This document shows, one piece after another, positions 1-7,586 of a stretch of DNA of 64,000 bases (position 1 is its first letter; each line of letters opens with the position of its first letter). Under the pieces are notes generated by a model. It did no database searches and was not told the DNA's origin. It was given only the letters and a program-made list of their open reading frames with translations. Both the position numbers and the translations under genes were made by a program. Source of the stretch: Flavobacterium caseinilyticum. Lineage in GTDB: Bacteria > Bacteroidota > Bacteroidia > Flavobacteriales > Flavobacteriaceae. Where the stretch lies: the NCBI RefSeq assembly GCF_004349085.1, contig NZ_SMFM01000007.1, forward strand, positions 1 to 64,000. The letters are read 5' to 3'.

Positions 1-366
1 CAGACTTTCTACGGGTTGAACTTTATATTTTACCCAAAGAAATAATAAAAAGAAAACCAAGGTAGGACGTGCTGGATGAGCCTGTCCAAAAGACTACGGC
101 ATAATGGTTTGCTCGTTCCTCACAAACCACCCTTCGGGACTTATTCCGTTTCCTTTTGTCCTGTCTGCATCCCGTCCTTTGAAATTGCTTTCTTTTTCTT
201 TTTTCCGATTTTCTGTTTTCTTTGGAAAAGATATTTTTATTGGTTTTGTGAGGCTCAATTATCTTTTCAAGGTTTGTCTGAAATAAAATCGCAAAGTTTT
301 TTGAAAAACCATAAAAGCATTTTTACATTTTATGCTTTTAAAAACACTTATGCAAATAGGCAAATA
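1..366. other. Gene-free left edge
   Basis: No convincing gene is visible. The open frames here overlap each other, are rich in Phe/Trp and show no domain. The pyrimidine-rich stretch around 180-240 produces these artificial frames. The overall look, followed by an octanucleotide tandem repeat, recalls the non-coding flanks of Bacteroidota conjugative elements, but no transfer gene lies in the window to confirm this. Confidence 0.4.
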
Positions 367-518
367 CCTGCAGGCTTGCACACCTGAATACCTGCAAGCC
401 TGCAGTCCAACATACTTGCATGCTTGCATACTTGAATCCCTGCATACTTGCATACTTGTATACTTGAATGCCTGTATTTCCTCATGCTTGCTTACTTGCA
501 TCCCTGCATACTTGAGCC
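367..518. repeat. Degenerate 8-bp tandem repeat, 19 units
   Basis: The tract reads as 19 consecutive octamers with consensus close to CTTGCATA (variants CTTGCATG, CCTGCATA, CTTGAATC, CTTGTATA) with no indels. Because 8 is not a multiple of 3, translation gives an octapeptide repeat in every frame, so the long frames on both strands across it are artefacts. Strand slippage explains its origin. Any function, such as a nucleoid, partition or transfer site, is unknown. Confidence 0.85.
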
Positions 519-676
519 TTTTCTTGAAAGAAAATATTTTAAGATACAACTCAATTATTGCATCATATAACTCTCCGCAGTCTGCTGGCTTAAACAATAA
601 CACTGCCGTATGAGAAGGATCCGATTTATTTAGATATATCTTTAAAATAAATTACTTTATAACCATTACAATAAAA

Positions 677-695
677 AAAGGGCCTCAAGCCCTTT
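677..695 (-). terminator. Rho-independent terminator of the leftward cluster
   Basis: A 7-bp perfect stem AAAGGGC/GCCCTTT with a 5-nt loop is followed, on the minus strand, by a run of seven T. It lies downstream of the leftward genes that end at 855. Confidence 0.75.
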
Positions 696-735
696 CCATT
701 AAAACCATATCCAATAATATTTTCGCAGGAAAATA

Positions 736-789
736 GCAAGTTGTGTTTTGAGCTGCTTGAAATACTTTCCGCAGCTCAAAACCACTTGC
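736..789. repeat. Long imperfect hairpin
   Basis: The arms are 736-756 (GCAAGTTGTGTTTTGAGCTGC with a 2-nt bulge) and 771-789 (GCAGCTCAAAACCACTTGC), separated by a 14-nt loop. There is no T-run, so it is not a simple terminator. It sits between the 855 gene end and the terminator at 677-695, so it would form in the 3' untranslated region of the leftward transcript. It could be an RNA-processing or stability element, or a recombination site. Confidence 0.6.
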
Positions 790-854
790 CCTTGCAGGGA
801 GCTGGAAGACGCCTCCAAAGTCGGCATTTTATTAAAATTATAAATGGAAACAGG

Positions 855-1196
855 TTAATTGGAAGCGTTATTATTGTTTTCATTTAAATGTTTTCTATAA
901 AGTATGTCCAGTAGTTCTGCCTCTTCCAATGGAATCAGCATTTCTATTATTCTCAAAAGACTTCCAATATATCTTTCAATATTTACAGTACTCACTGTAC
1001 TGAGCTCAATTCCGTCTACAGCTAATCTCGTTGTTTGAAGTAAATCCGATAGTATACAAAACAGGTCTCTATATCCTTCCACTTTTAATTCAATAGTGTG
1101 ATTGTCATCTCTAGCTTCTAATGATGGCTTGAGTAGTACAAAATATTGCTCTGGGTTCTCTATGAGCTCATTTAATTTGATTTTATCATTTTCCAT
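855..1196 (-). CDS. Small hypothetical protein, paralogue of its upstream neighbour
   Basis: No family recognised. The 113-aa acidic, probably all-helical protein has no signal peptide or membrane segment. It aligns by eye with the product of the gene ending at 1218. Both have an LKP motif near the N-terminus, a central DLLxT, and a C-terminal LLxI...L-P--E-E-LD pattern. The two therefore look like a duplicated pair. It is the last gene of a three-gene leftward cluster that begins with an MNT/HEPN-like gene, 21 bp after its neighbour. Such small helical partners can be antitoxins or accessory proteins, but nothing in the sequence proves this here. Confidence 0.6.
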   Translation of the reverse strand: MENDKIKLNELIENPEQYFVLLKPSLEARDDNHTIELKVEGYRDLFCILSDLLQTTRLAVDGIELSTVSTVNIERYIGSLLRIIEMLIPLEEAELLDILYRKHLNENNNNASN

Positions 1197-1217
1197 AATC
1201 TTTATTTTAACAATTAA

Positions 1218-1586
1218 TTATTTATCCAGTGATAATGCATCAGTCTTTTCAAACTCTTTAGTTTTTAAAACAAACTTATGAACTGCATCAAATACCTCTC
1301 CTTCGTTAATCGGCAATAATTGCACTGCTATTTCCAACAGGGTTTTAAGATGCTTTATAGGATTTTCAACCTCTGTTGCGTTTCCATTCTCATCATTATA
1401 AATAGTATTAAGACAGGTTTTTAATAAATCCTGTACCGCAATAAGCATAGAAGAGTACCTATCAAAAATTATCTTTGCGTTGAAGAGATAATTTTTTCTA
1501 TCATCAGGTTTCAAAGTAGTAAAGTAACCATATGTGGTTATTTCTTTAATAAAAGCGTCTAGTTCTTTATTTTTATGCGTTTCCAT
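1218..1586 (-). CDS. Small hypothetical protein, paralogue of the next gene
   Basis: No family recognised. The chosen start (METHKNKELD, 122 aa) lies 10 bp after the end of the preceding gene. A longer frame reaches 1643 but would overlap that gene by 47 bp and adds a Lys-rich stretch of no clear value. The protein is helical and acidic, and shares the LKP...DLLxT...LL-I...LLP--E-E-D layout with the gene downstream, which suggests an old tandem duplication. It is probably co-transcribed with the MNT/HEPN-like gene and may act with it. The function is unknown. Confidence 0.55.
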   Translation of the reverse strand: METHKNKELDAFIKEITTYGYFTTLKPDDRKNYLFNAKIIFDRYSSMLIAVQDLLKTCLNTIYNDENGNATEVENPIKHLKTLLEIAVQLLPINEGEVFDAVHKFVLKTKEFEKTDALSLDK

Positions 1587-1596
1587 ATTATTTATT

Positions 1597-2454
1597 TTAT
1601 TTCTCGGCTTCATTTTCAACTTGGTTTTGTCGATTGATTTCATTTTGAATCAAAATTTCCGCTTGATTTTTAAAATTTTTACATCTTTCTTCCACTACCT
1701 GATAATATAAATAATCAACATCGTTAGTCTTACTAAAACGCAAAGTGTTGGGCTGTTGCTTAAGAAGTTTAAATATGGCTTTGTCTTCCCGTGTTTGTCG
1801 GGGGAAAAAATCTGCAGTTATGGTAGTAAAGTATTCGCAGAGATTAAATAAATATTCTAATGCAAAATGATTAGGAGTATAGCCTACAAAGACACGGATC
1901 AAAGACAAACAGATTTGCTCCACTATTTGATGAAGAGCGGACATTTTTACTTCATCCGAACTAGAAGCATCATCATCATTATATACCCAGCCCCAGATTG
2001 TAGCAATATTATTCCTCCTCCATGCTATGTAATGCGACGTTGATTTTAAATTTCTTTTTGGAGTTTCGCTAATATTTAAATAAGGAGGCTTGTTAATATC
2101 TTGAAATAATAGCTCTGCCTTCTGCATAATCTGCCAAAAGAAAAACTGCTGGTCTTGCCAGAGGTCTTTTAGACTCTGCACGTGGTGTATAAGAACAGTA
2201 GCGGTCAAAGTACCCTGAGTCTTTGCTATTATCTTATCACTTATATCACTGACAGCATTATCTTTGGTCTCCTGTACAAAAACTAAGAGGTATAAATGAC
2301 TATGTTCTTTTTGCAGTTCTTTATCAGGATAAATTTTCCTGCTCGAACTATAAGCTGTTGCATGCCTGCCAAAACAATAAATCGCAGATGTTTTAATGTG
2401 GTCTGTAATTACTTCCTTCAATTCTTTTTGCTGTGAAAATTCAATTGCATTCAT
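1597..2454 (-). CDS. MNT/HEPN-like two-domain protein
   Basis: 285 aa. Residues about 15-115 resemble a degenerate minimal nucleotidyltransferase fold (ITDHIKTSAIYCFGR, then the strand LYLLVFVQ). No intact GSxxxxxxxDxD motif is seen, so catalysis is doubtful. Residues about 145-280 are helical with the pattern ICLSLIRVFVGYTPNHFALEYLF, typical of large HEPN domains fused to nucleotidyltransferases in Bacteroidota. The usual RxxxxH RNase motif is not obvious. HEPN and MNT proteins often work as toxin-antitoxin or RNA-targeting pairs. This is the first gene of a leftward cluster that diverges from the XRE gene at 2628. The domain assignment is by eye and is the weakest part of the call. Confidence 0.45.
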   Translation of the reverse strand: MNAIEFSQQKELKEVITDHIKTSAIYCFGRHATAYSSSRKIYPDKELQKEHSHLYLLVFVQETKDNAVSDISDKIIAKTQGTLTATVLIHHVQSLKDLWQDQQFFFWQIMQKAELLFQDINKPPYLNISETPKRNLKSTSHYIAWRRNNIATIWGWVYNDDDASSSDEVKMSALHQIVEQICLSLIRVFVGYTPNHFALEYLFNLCEYFTTITADFFPRQTREDKAIFKLLKQQPNTLRFSKTNDVDYLYYQVVEERCKNFKNQAEILIQNEINRQNQVENEAEK

Positions 2455-2529
2455 AATTTTGCTTTTTTAATTAATACTTATCCGAAAAATTGTATTTTTG
2501 TTTAAAACACATTGCAAGTAAACAATAGA

Positions 2530-2623
2530 TTGTACCGTACCGAACTAATCGAAATTGTATCGTACTAATTCAAGCTTGTATTTTACCGATCTGAAAAAAA
2601 TTAGAGAATTTTAAATATCTTTG
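2530..2623 (+). promoter_or_regulatory. XRE promoter with three repeated candidate operators
   Basis: Three related motifs occur at 2530-2540 (TTGTACCGTAC), 2555-2565 (TTGTATCGTAC) and 2576-2586 (TTGTATTTTAC), each followed by a similar AT-rich half. A -7 box TATCTTTG lies at 2616-2623, only 4 nt before the ATG, which predicts a leaderless or nearly leaderless mRNA. The repeats lie between the divergent MNT/HEPN-like and XRE genes and are natural binding sites for the XRE protein. Confidence 0.5.
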
Positions 2624-2627
2624 AACT

Positions 2628-3023
2628 ATGAGTACAGCAACAAAACCGAAACATATAGGCAGAAATATCAGCCGAATCAGAGAGCTTCGAGGAATGAAAC
2701 AAGAAGCGTTGGCTATTGCAATTGGTGTAAGCCAGCAATCAGTTTCTAATATTGAGGGAAGTGAAATTGTAGAAGAAGAAAAATTACAGGTAATTGCTGA
2801 AGTTCTTGGAGTGTCTGCTGAAGCAATTAAAAATTATAGTGATGAAACGGTCTTAAATAATATTCAGAATAATTACGAAGGATCTGTTATTAATAGTGGT
2901 CCAACAGTAAACCATAATTGCACATTCAATCCCCTTGATAAAGTTGTAGAACTTTACGAACGTTTAGTTCAAGCCGAAAAAGATAAGGTTGAATATTTGG
3001 AAAAATTATTGAAGGCTAAATAA
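2628..3023 (+). CDS. XRE-family transcriptional regulator
   Basis: 131 aa. Residues about 13-67 form a Cro/C1 helix-turn-helix: RISRIRELRGMKQEALA followed by the recognition-helix region GVSQQSVSNIE. The C-terminal part holds a linker (NNIQNNYEGSVINSG) and a short coiled coil (VELYERLVQAEKDKVEYLEKLL) likely used for dimerisation. This layout is common in Bacteroidota XRE proteins that guard mobile or defence loci. It is divergent from the MNT/HEPN-like cluster, and the repeats just upstream suggest autoregulation. A terminator follows at 3052, so it is probably monocistronic. Confidence 0.85.
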   Translation: MSTATKPKHIGRNISRIRELRGMKQEALAIAIGVSQQSVSNIEGSEIVEEEKLQVIAEVLGVSAEAIKNYSDETVLNNIQNNYEGSVINSGPTVNHNCTFNPLDKVVELYERLVQAEKDKVEYLEKLLKAK

Positions 3024-3051
3024 ACCTTTTATAAAAGATATAATTAATTCC

Positions 3052-3078
3052 AAAAAGAGACCTCACAAGTCTCTTTTT
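3052..3078 (+). terminator. Terminator after the XRE gene
   Basis: The stem AAAGAGAC/GTCTCTTT with a 7-nt loop is followed by T residues. Confidence 0.75.
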
Positions 3079-3162
3079 TGTTTGTAGAATAGAAAGTAAA
3101 TCAAGTTTTATTAATGCATCATATTATTATTGTGCGTTAAATGAAAATCAACAAATAAACCG

Positions 3163-3420
3163 ATGGATAAAACTATTAAGCTAAGAGTTAAAAAAGAAAT
3201 TGATAATAGCAGTGAGCTTAAAGTTTTGAAATTAAAAGGCACTCTAATTTCGAAAGGCTACACTGAAATTATTCATATTGCTGATGAAAATACAGAGTAT
3301 TACCTCAACTCATTTTCCACTCCACCTGAGAATAAAAAAGAGGTAGAAGATTTTGTCTTAGACTATATCACAAACCATAATCTTGACGATATTATTACTC
3401 TCGTTAGCACAAAGAATTAA
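3163..3420 (+). CDS. Small hypothetical protein
   Basis: 85 aa, no family recognised. It begins with a charged strand (MDKTIKLRVKKEI) and continues with alternating beta/alpha character (TEIIHIADENTEYYLNSF), suggesting a compact single domain. There is no signal peptide or transmembrane segment. It stands alone between the XRE terminator and the large hairpin at 3515. Its A-rich context before the ATG is normal for this genome. The coding call rests on length and composition only. Confidence 0.5.
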   Translation: MDKTIKLRVKKEIDNSSELKVLKLKGTLISKGYTEIIHIADENTEYYLNSFSTPPENKKEVEDFVLDYITNHNLDDIITLVSTKN

Positions 3421-3514
3421 AGATTTTTTGATTGCGGTAATTTTTTTCAAATCATATGCAAGAACCTTCCTGAAAACAGTTAGAATTTTGCACATTAATT
3501 AAAAACTATTCTTT

Positions 3515-3600
3515 TGAAAAAGTACGCTCCCTTATTCAAGATCTGATAATTATTTAGGAAAATTTTCTTCCGTATAGGAATAAGGGAGCGTACACTTTCA
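3515..3600. repeat. 23-bp inverted repeat upstream of the defence operon
   Basis: Arms 3515-3537 (TGAAAAAGTACGCTCCCTTATTC) and 3578-3600 pair with 21 of 23 matches around a 40-nt centre that itself holds a short palindrome (GGAAAATTTTCTTCC). It is G+C-richer than its surroundings and lies about 90 bp before the first gene of the AbiE/methylase operon. It could be a small MITE, a boundary element or a structured RNA. It lacks a T-tract. Confidence 0.7.
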
Positions 3601-3678
3601 AAGACCGCTTAAATAAGTATTCTTAAAGCAATATTTAATAAAAAAAAAATTATTAAATATATTTTTTACTTCAATTAT

Positions 3679-3712
3679 GTTCATTACATTTGAATGTTCA
3701 TTGCCAATGAAC
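3679..3712 (+). promoter_or_regulatory. Promoter and palindromic operator of the AbiE/methylase operon
   Basis: A -7 box TACATTTG lies at 3685-3692. A perfect palindrome GTTCATTG-C-CAATGAAC covers 3696-3712, and its half-site GTTCATT is repeated at 3679-3685. Known AbiEi proteins repress their own operon by binding inverted repeats in the promoter, so this is a good candidate for such a site. Transcription would start near 3697-3700, so the ATG at 3694 would lie outside the mRNA. Confidence 0.5.
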
Positions 3713-3723
3713 TATTAAAAAAA

Positions 3724-4728
3724 ATGAACGCTATGTATAAAGACAATGATTTTATTTACGAAGCTTTTTCTAATTTACAAGAGTTAGTAAAAAGTGAAAT
3801 TACAATTGATAGCAACAGAGAGCCTTATGATGCTGTAATACAAATAAACAATCAAACGTTTTATTGTGTTGCAAAGAAAAATGCACGCACATCTAATTTA
3901 GGAATAGTAATTAATCAAATTAATAACTTCCAAAATTCTCTTAAAAATGAAAAGAAAATACTTTTTGTTGGAGAATATATAGCTAAAGAAGTTGCAAATA
4001 CATTAATTGAAAAAAAGATTAATTTTTTAGATGTAGCTGGTAATTGCTATATCAATACAAATGATTTAAAAATAATTATTGAAGGCAAAAAACAGGCAAA
4101 ACAAAAAAATGTTAATCAAGCTAGAGCATTCCAAGAGGCAGGATTGAAACTCATTTTACTGCTTTTGACTGACAAAGATGCTTTAAAATACTCATATAGA
4201 GTACTTGCGGATAAATCTAATATTGCATTGGGTTCAGTAAGCCAAATAATGAAAGAATTAGAAGAAAATAACTACATCCTAAAGGCAGCAGATAAAAGAA
4301 ATCTAAAAAACATCGATGATTTAATTGAAAGATGGGTTGTAGCTTACAATGATGTTTTGAAGCCTAGATTATTAAGGAAAACATATAAAGCATTAAATTA
4401 TGATTTTTTGAGGAAAACCGTAATGAATAACGAGCAGAATGATATATTTTTCGGCGGTGAGCCTGCGGCAAAAATAATGACAGATTATCTTAAACCATTA
4501 GATTATACAATTTATTCAAATGATGATTTAAGCATATTGGGGAAAGAATTGATGTTGATCCCAGACAACAATGGAAATGTAAAAATTTTCAACACTTGTT
4601 GGTCAAATAGTATCACAAATAAATATAAAAATATTGCTCCACCATTAGTTGTGTATGCAGACTTAATAGGTAGTGGAAATAATCGAAATATCGAAACAGC
4701 TAAAATGATTTTAGAAAATGAGTTATAA
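3724..4728 (+). CDS. AbiEi-family antitoxin/transcriptional repressor
   Basis: 334 aa from the chosen start. The frame also has an ATG at 3694, but a -7 box and palindrome there place the likely transcription start downstream of it. The N-terminal third is a PD-like alpha/beta domain (YDAVIQINNQTFYCVAKK, ILFVGEYIAKEVANTLIEKKINFLDVAGN). The centre is a winged helix (YRVLADKSNIALGSVSQIMKEL). The C-terminal part (FFGGEPAAKIMTDYLKP) is typical of AbiEi proteins of type IV toxin-antitoxin systems, which bind DNA and repress the operon. It overlaps the nucleotidyltransferase gene by 11 bp, indicating translational coupling. As the first gene of the eight-gene operon it is probably the transcriptional gate for the whole system. 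Confidence 0.75.
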   Translation: MNAMYKDNDFIYEAFSNLQELVKSEITIDSNREPYDAVIQINNQTFYCVAKKNARTSNLGIVINQINNFQNSLKNEKKILFVGEYIAKEVANTLIEKKINFLDVAGNCYINTNDLKIIIEGKKQAKQKNVNQARAFQEAGLKLILLLLTDKDALKYSYRVLADKSNIALGSVSQIMKELEENNYILKAADKRNLKNIDDLIERWVVAYNDVLKPRLLRKTYKALNYDFLRKTVMNNEQNDIFFGGEPAAKIMTDYLKPLDYTIYSNDDLSILGKELMLIPDNNGNVKIFNTCWSNSITNKYKNIAPPLVVYADLIGSGNNRNIETAKMILENEL

Positions 4729-5566
4729 TATTAGTAGCGAAAAAATAGAGCATCCATTATTGAAGCCCTTATTAGAAGAATTGATTCCTTTTTTTGAAAA
4801 AAGAGGGGTTAAATTTTTTGTTATTGGTGCAACAGCAAGAGATATTATATTAGAAATTAACGGAGAACAATCAGGTAGAAGAACTCAAGATATTGATATA
4901 GCAATCACAATTAATAAATGGGAAGAATTTGAAAAAATTTCAGAAGAACTTACAGAACTCGAAAATTTCTCTAAGGATAAAGAACAAAAACAACGCTTTT
5001 TATATCTAGATAAATTTCAATTAGACATAGTTCCATATGGTGGCATTATGGATGAAAATGATAAAATTTATTGGCCTCCAGACCAAGACTTTGCAATGAA
5101 TGTTTTGGGGTTTGAGGAAGTACAAAAAGAGACTATTTCTATAACATTAGACGAGAAAATTGAATTTGAGGTTGTAAGCCTTATAGGTATAGTACTTTTA
5201 AAAATTATAGCTTGGAAAGACAGAAATCATAAAGGAAATAAGGATGCAGATGATCTATTATTCATTTTGAAAAATTACTTAAATATTAATCTTGACAGAG
5301 CTGTAGAACAACATTATGAGGAAGTCTATCAAATTGAAAATTACACAGAGCTAAAGGCAAGTGCTAGTTTGATAGGAATTGATTTAATAGAATTAACATC
5401 GGATAATTCTAAGTTAAATGATTTTTTAATTCAAATACTAAACATAGAAATTGAAAAAAAGGAAACAAGTATCCTTTTAAATCAAATGATAGAAACACAT
5501 ACGGGTTCTAATTTTGACGAATTATACGAATGCGTTCAAATAATTGTAAATACACTAAAAAAATAA
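4718..5566 (+). CDS. AbiEii-like nucleotidyltransferase (type IV toxin homologue)
   Basis: 282 aa. The N-terminus carries a nucleotidyltransferase core: FFVIGATARDIIL (G-[AS]-x-x-R-D) at about residues 35-47, and RRTQDIDIAI with the DxD pair at about 57-65. Further acidic residues follow at FQLDIVPYG. A Lys/Asp pattern (KIIAWKDR...KDADDLLFIL) after about residue 165 matches the helical part of AbiEii/DUF6036-type proteins. Known AbiEii toxins modify cellular RNA targets such as tRNA. The gene overlaps the AbiEi gene and is followed after 11 bp by the methylase, so it belongs to the same transcript. It may act as a guard toxin or as an accessory of the methylase system. Confidence 0.72.
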   Translation: MSYNISSEKIEHPLLKPLLEELIPFFEKRGVKFFVIGATARDIILEINGEQSGRRTQDIDIAITINKWEEFEKISEELTELENFSKDKEQKQRFLYLDKFQLDIVPYGGIMDENDKIYWPPDQDFAMNVLGFEEVQKETISITLDEKIEFEVVSLIGIVLLKIIAWKDRNHKGNKDADDLLFILKNYLNINLDRAVEQHYEEVYQIENYTELKASASLIGIDLIELTSDNSKLNDFLIQILNIEIEKKETSILLNQMIETHTGSNFDELYECVQIIVNTLKK

Positions 5567-5577
5567 TCAAACAATAT

Positions 5578-7575
5578 ATGTCATCAGAAGAAATAATTTT
5601 AGAAGACAATCAATTAGTATGTATATTAACTAATAAACATAAAAAAGCCACTTCACAAGAAAAAAGCATCCAGTCTATCATTAGAATGTTAAATGAAGAA
5701 TACGATTTTGATTTAAAAAATATTGATAGAGATGTTAATATAACTTTTACAGATCCTGATACAGGAAAAGTGAAAAAACAAAAAATTGAAGTTGTCATTT
5801 ATGAAGAAAACTCTAAACGAAATCAAGAAGATATAACCAGAATAGGGATTGTTCAAGATGAAAAGATTAAGGATAACGACAATAAAAAAGGAGTTACTAT
5901 TACTTTAGAAAATGCTTTAGCTGCTCTTGATAACTGTGAATTTGGTTTATGGACAAATGGAAATGATCTTAAATATCTTCAAAAAGAAGATGATGAATAT
6001 AACTTTGATTTTAAATTTTCTGATTTAGCTGATATTCCAGGATACGGAGAAACTATCGAAGATTTGGACCGTGCAGACCGTTCTAATAGTCGTAAACCTG
6101 CAAACGATTCATTAATTAAAGTTTTCAAGCGATCTCACGATTATATTTATGGAAATGAAGGACGAAAAAAAGATGCTTTTTGGCAACTTTTATATCTTAT
6201 TTTTTGCAAGCTATATGATGAAAAAAGACGATTTATTTGCATAGAAAAGGGAGAATCATATCGTAGAAAATTTTGGGTAGGTATCAAAGAGAAGAATAGT
6301 GACGCAGGACGAAAAAATGTTGCAAAAAGAATTAAAGATATTTTTGAAGAACTTAAACAAGAAGGTACTTTTTCCGATGTTTTTGATGGCAATGAAGCCA
6401 TAGACTTAACGGATAAAGGTATTGCATTTATTGCTGGAGAATTAGCCAAATATTCATTCCTTGATGCGACAGTTGATGTTAAAGGTATGGCTTATGAAAC
6501 TATTGTAAGTAATACTTTAAAGCAAGAAGCAGGCCAGTTTTTTACACCTAGAAATATTGTAAAAGCAATGGTCGAAATGCTTAACCCAAATGAGAATACT
6601 AGGGTTTTGGATCCTGCCTGTGGTTCGGGAGGATTTTTAGTATTGGTATTGGATCATGTTAGAAAGCAAATTGCAAAAAAAATGTACCCCGATTTAGAAG
6701 ATGTATTATTAGCTGAAAAGTTTAATACGTATGAAGTAAATGAAAAAGTGCGTCAATATGCTGAAACTAATATTTTCGGATTTGATTTTGATCCTGATCT
6801 AAAAAAAGCGGCTCGAATGAATATGGTGATGGCAGGAGATGGTCATGCTAATATTTTTCACGTTAACTCATTAGCTTATCCAAAATGGGAACACCCATCC
6901 GAAATTGAAAAGATAAATTTAGCTATAAATAACAGTTTAGCAAAAATGAAAGACATTGATAGTAATTATACTAACGATGCACGTGGTAAATTTGATATGA
7001 TTTTTACAAATCCACCGTTTGGGGCAAAGGTAAAAGTGGAACAAGAAATAGCTGAAAAATATTTTCTATCCAAATATTCAGATGCTCCAGAAATTTTATT
7101 CATCGAAGCTTGTTACGATTTTTTAAAACCAGGTGGGAAAATGGCAATTGTATTGCCCGATGGAATTTTAGGCAATCCGAATACGTTTCCCGTAAGAGAA
7201 TGGATTCTAGAAAATTTCAAAATATTAGCGTCCGTAGATTTGCCAGTAGAGGCTTTCCTTCCACAAGTAGGTGTTCAGGCATCATTATTATTTTTAGAAA
7301 AAAAGACTGATTTAGATAAAAATATAGCTCATGAAAGTGACGAAGATTATGATGTATTCATGGCGATTGCTGAAAAATTAGGTAAAGACCGTAGGGGGAA
7401 TCCAGTTTATATTAGAGATGAAGAAGGAGCTGAAATGTTATTTACAATAGAAAATAAATACGTTTCTACTTCAAAAGATGGAACCCAAGAAGTTAAATCA
7501 CGTGTTGAAAAACAAAAAATGGTAGATGATGATTTGCCAAAAATTGTTTCGGCTTTTCTTAGTAATAGCAAATAA
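5578..7575 (+). CDS. N6-adenine DNA methyltransferase, type I HsdM-like
   Basis: 665 aa from ATG 5578. A longer frame from 5530 would overlap the preceding gene. After an N-terminal helical domain of about 290 residues, the SAM-binding motif I DPACGSGGFLV sits near residue 345, and the catalytic TNPPFGAK (NPPF) near 476-480. PGGKMAIVLPDGILGNP follows in the usual place. The QFFTPRNIVKAMVEM stretch before motif I is characteristic of HsdM. It should methylate adenine at sites chosen by the S subunit encoded 11 bp downstream. No HsdR translocase is present, so the modification probably serves self-recognition for the kinase/ATPase module that follows. Confidence 0.93.
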   Translation: MSSEEIILEDNQLVCILTNKHKKATSQEKSIQSIIRMLNEEYDFDLKNIDRDVNITFTDPDTGKVKKQKIEVVIYEENSKRNQEDITRIGIVQDEKIKDNDNKKGVTITLENALAALDNCEFGLWTNGNDLKYLQKEDDEYNFDFKFSDLADIPGYGETIEDLDRADRSNSRKPANDSLIKVFKRSHDYIYGNEGRKKDAFWQLLYLIFCKLYDEKRRFICIEKGESYRRKFWVGIKEKNSDAGRKNVAKRIKDIFEELKQEGTFSDVFDGNEAIDLTDKGIAFIAGELAKYSFLDATVDVKGMAYETIVSNTLKQEAGQFFTPRNIVKAMVEMLNPNENTRVLDPACGSGGFLVLVLDHVRKQIAKKMYPDLEDVLLAEKFNTYEVNEKVRQYAETNIFGFDFDPDLKKAARMNMVMAGDGHANIFHVNSLAYPKWEHPSEIEKINLAINNSLAKMKDIDSNYTNDARGKFDMIFTNPPFGAKVKVEQEIAEKYFLSKYSDAPEILFIEACYDFLKPGGKMAIVLPDGILGNPNTFPVREWILENFKILASVDLPVEAFLPQVGVQASLLFLEKKTDLDKNIAHESDEDYDVFMAIAEKLGKDRRGNPVYIRDEEGAEMLFTIENKYVSTSKDGTQEVKSRVEKQKMVDDDLPKIVSAFLSNSK

Positions 7576-7586
7576 TATAATCTTTT

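Noticed and set aside
76..613. Several open frames on both strands, including an octapeptide-repeat frame
   Set aside because: They arise from the 8-bp tandem tract and a pyrimidine-rich stretch, overlap each other and lack domains.
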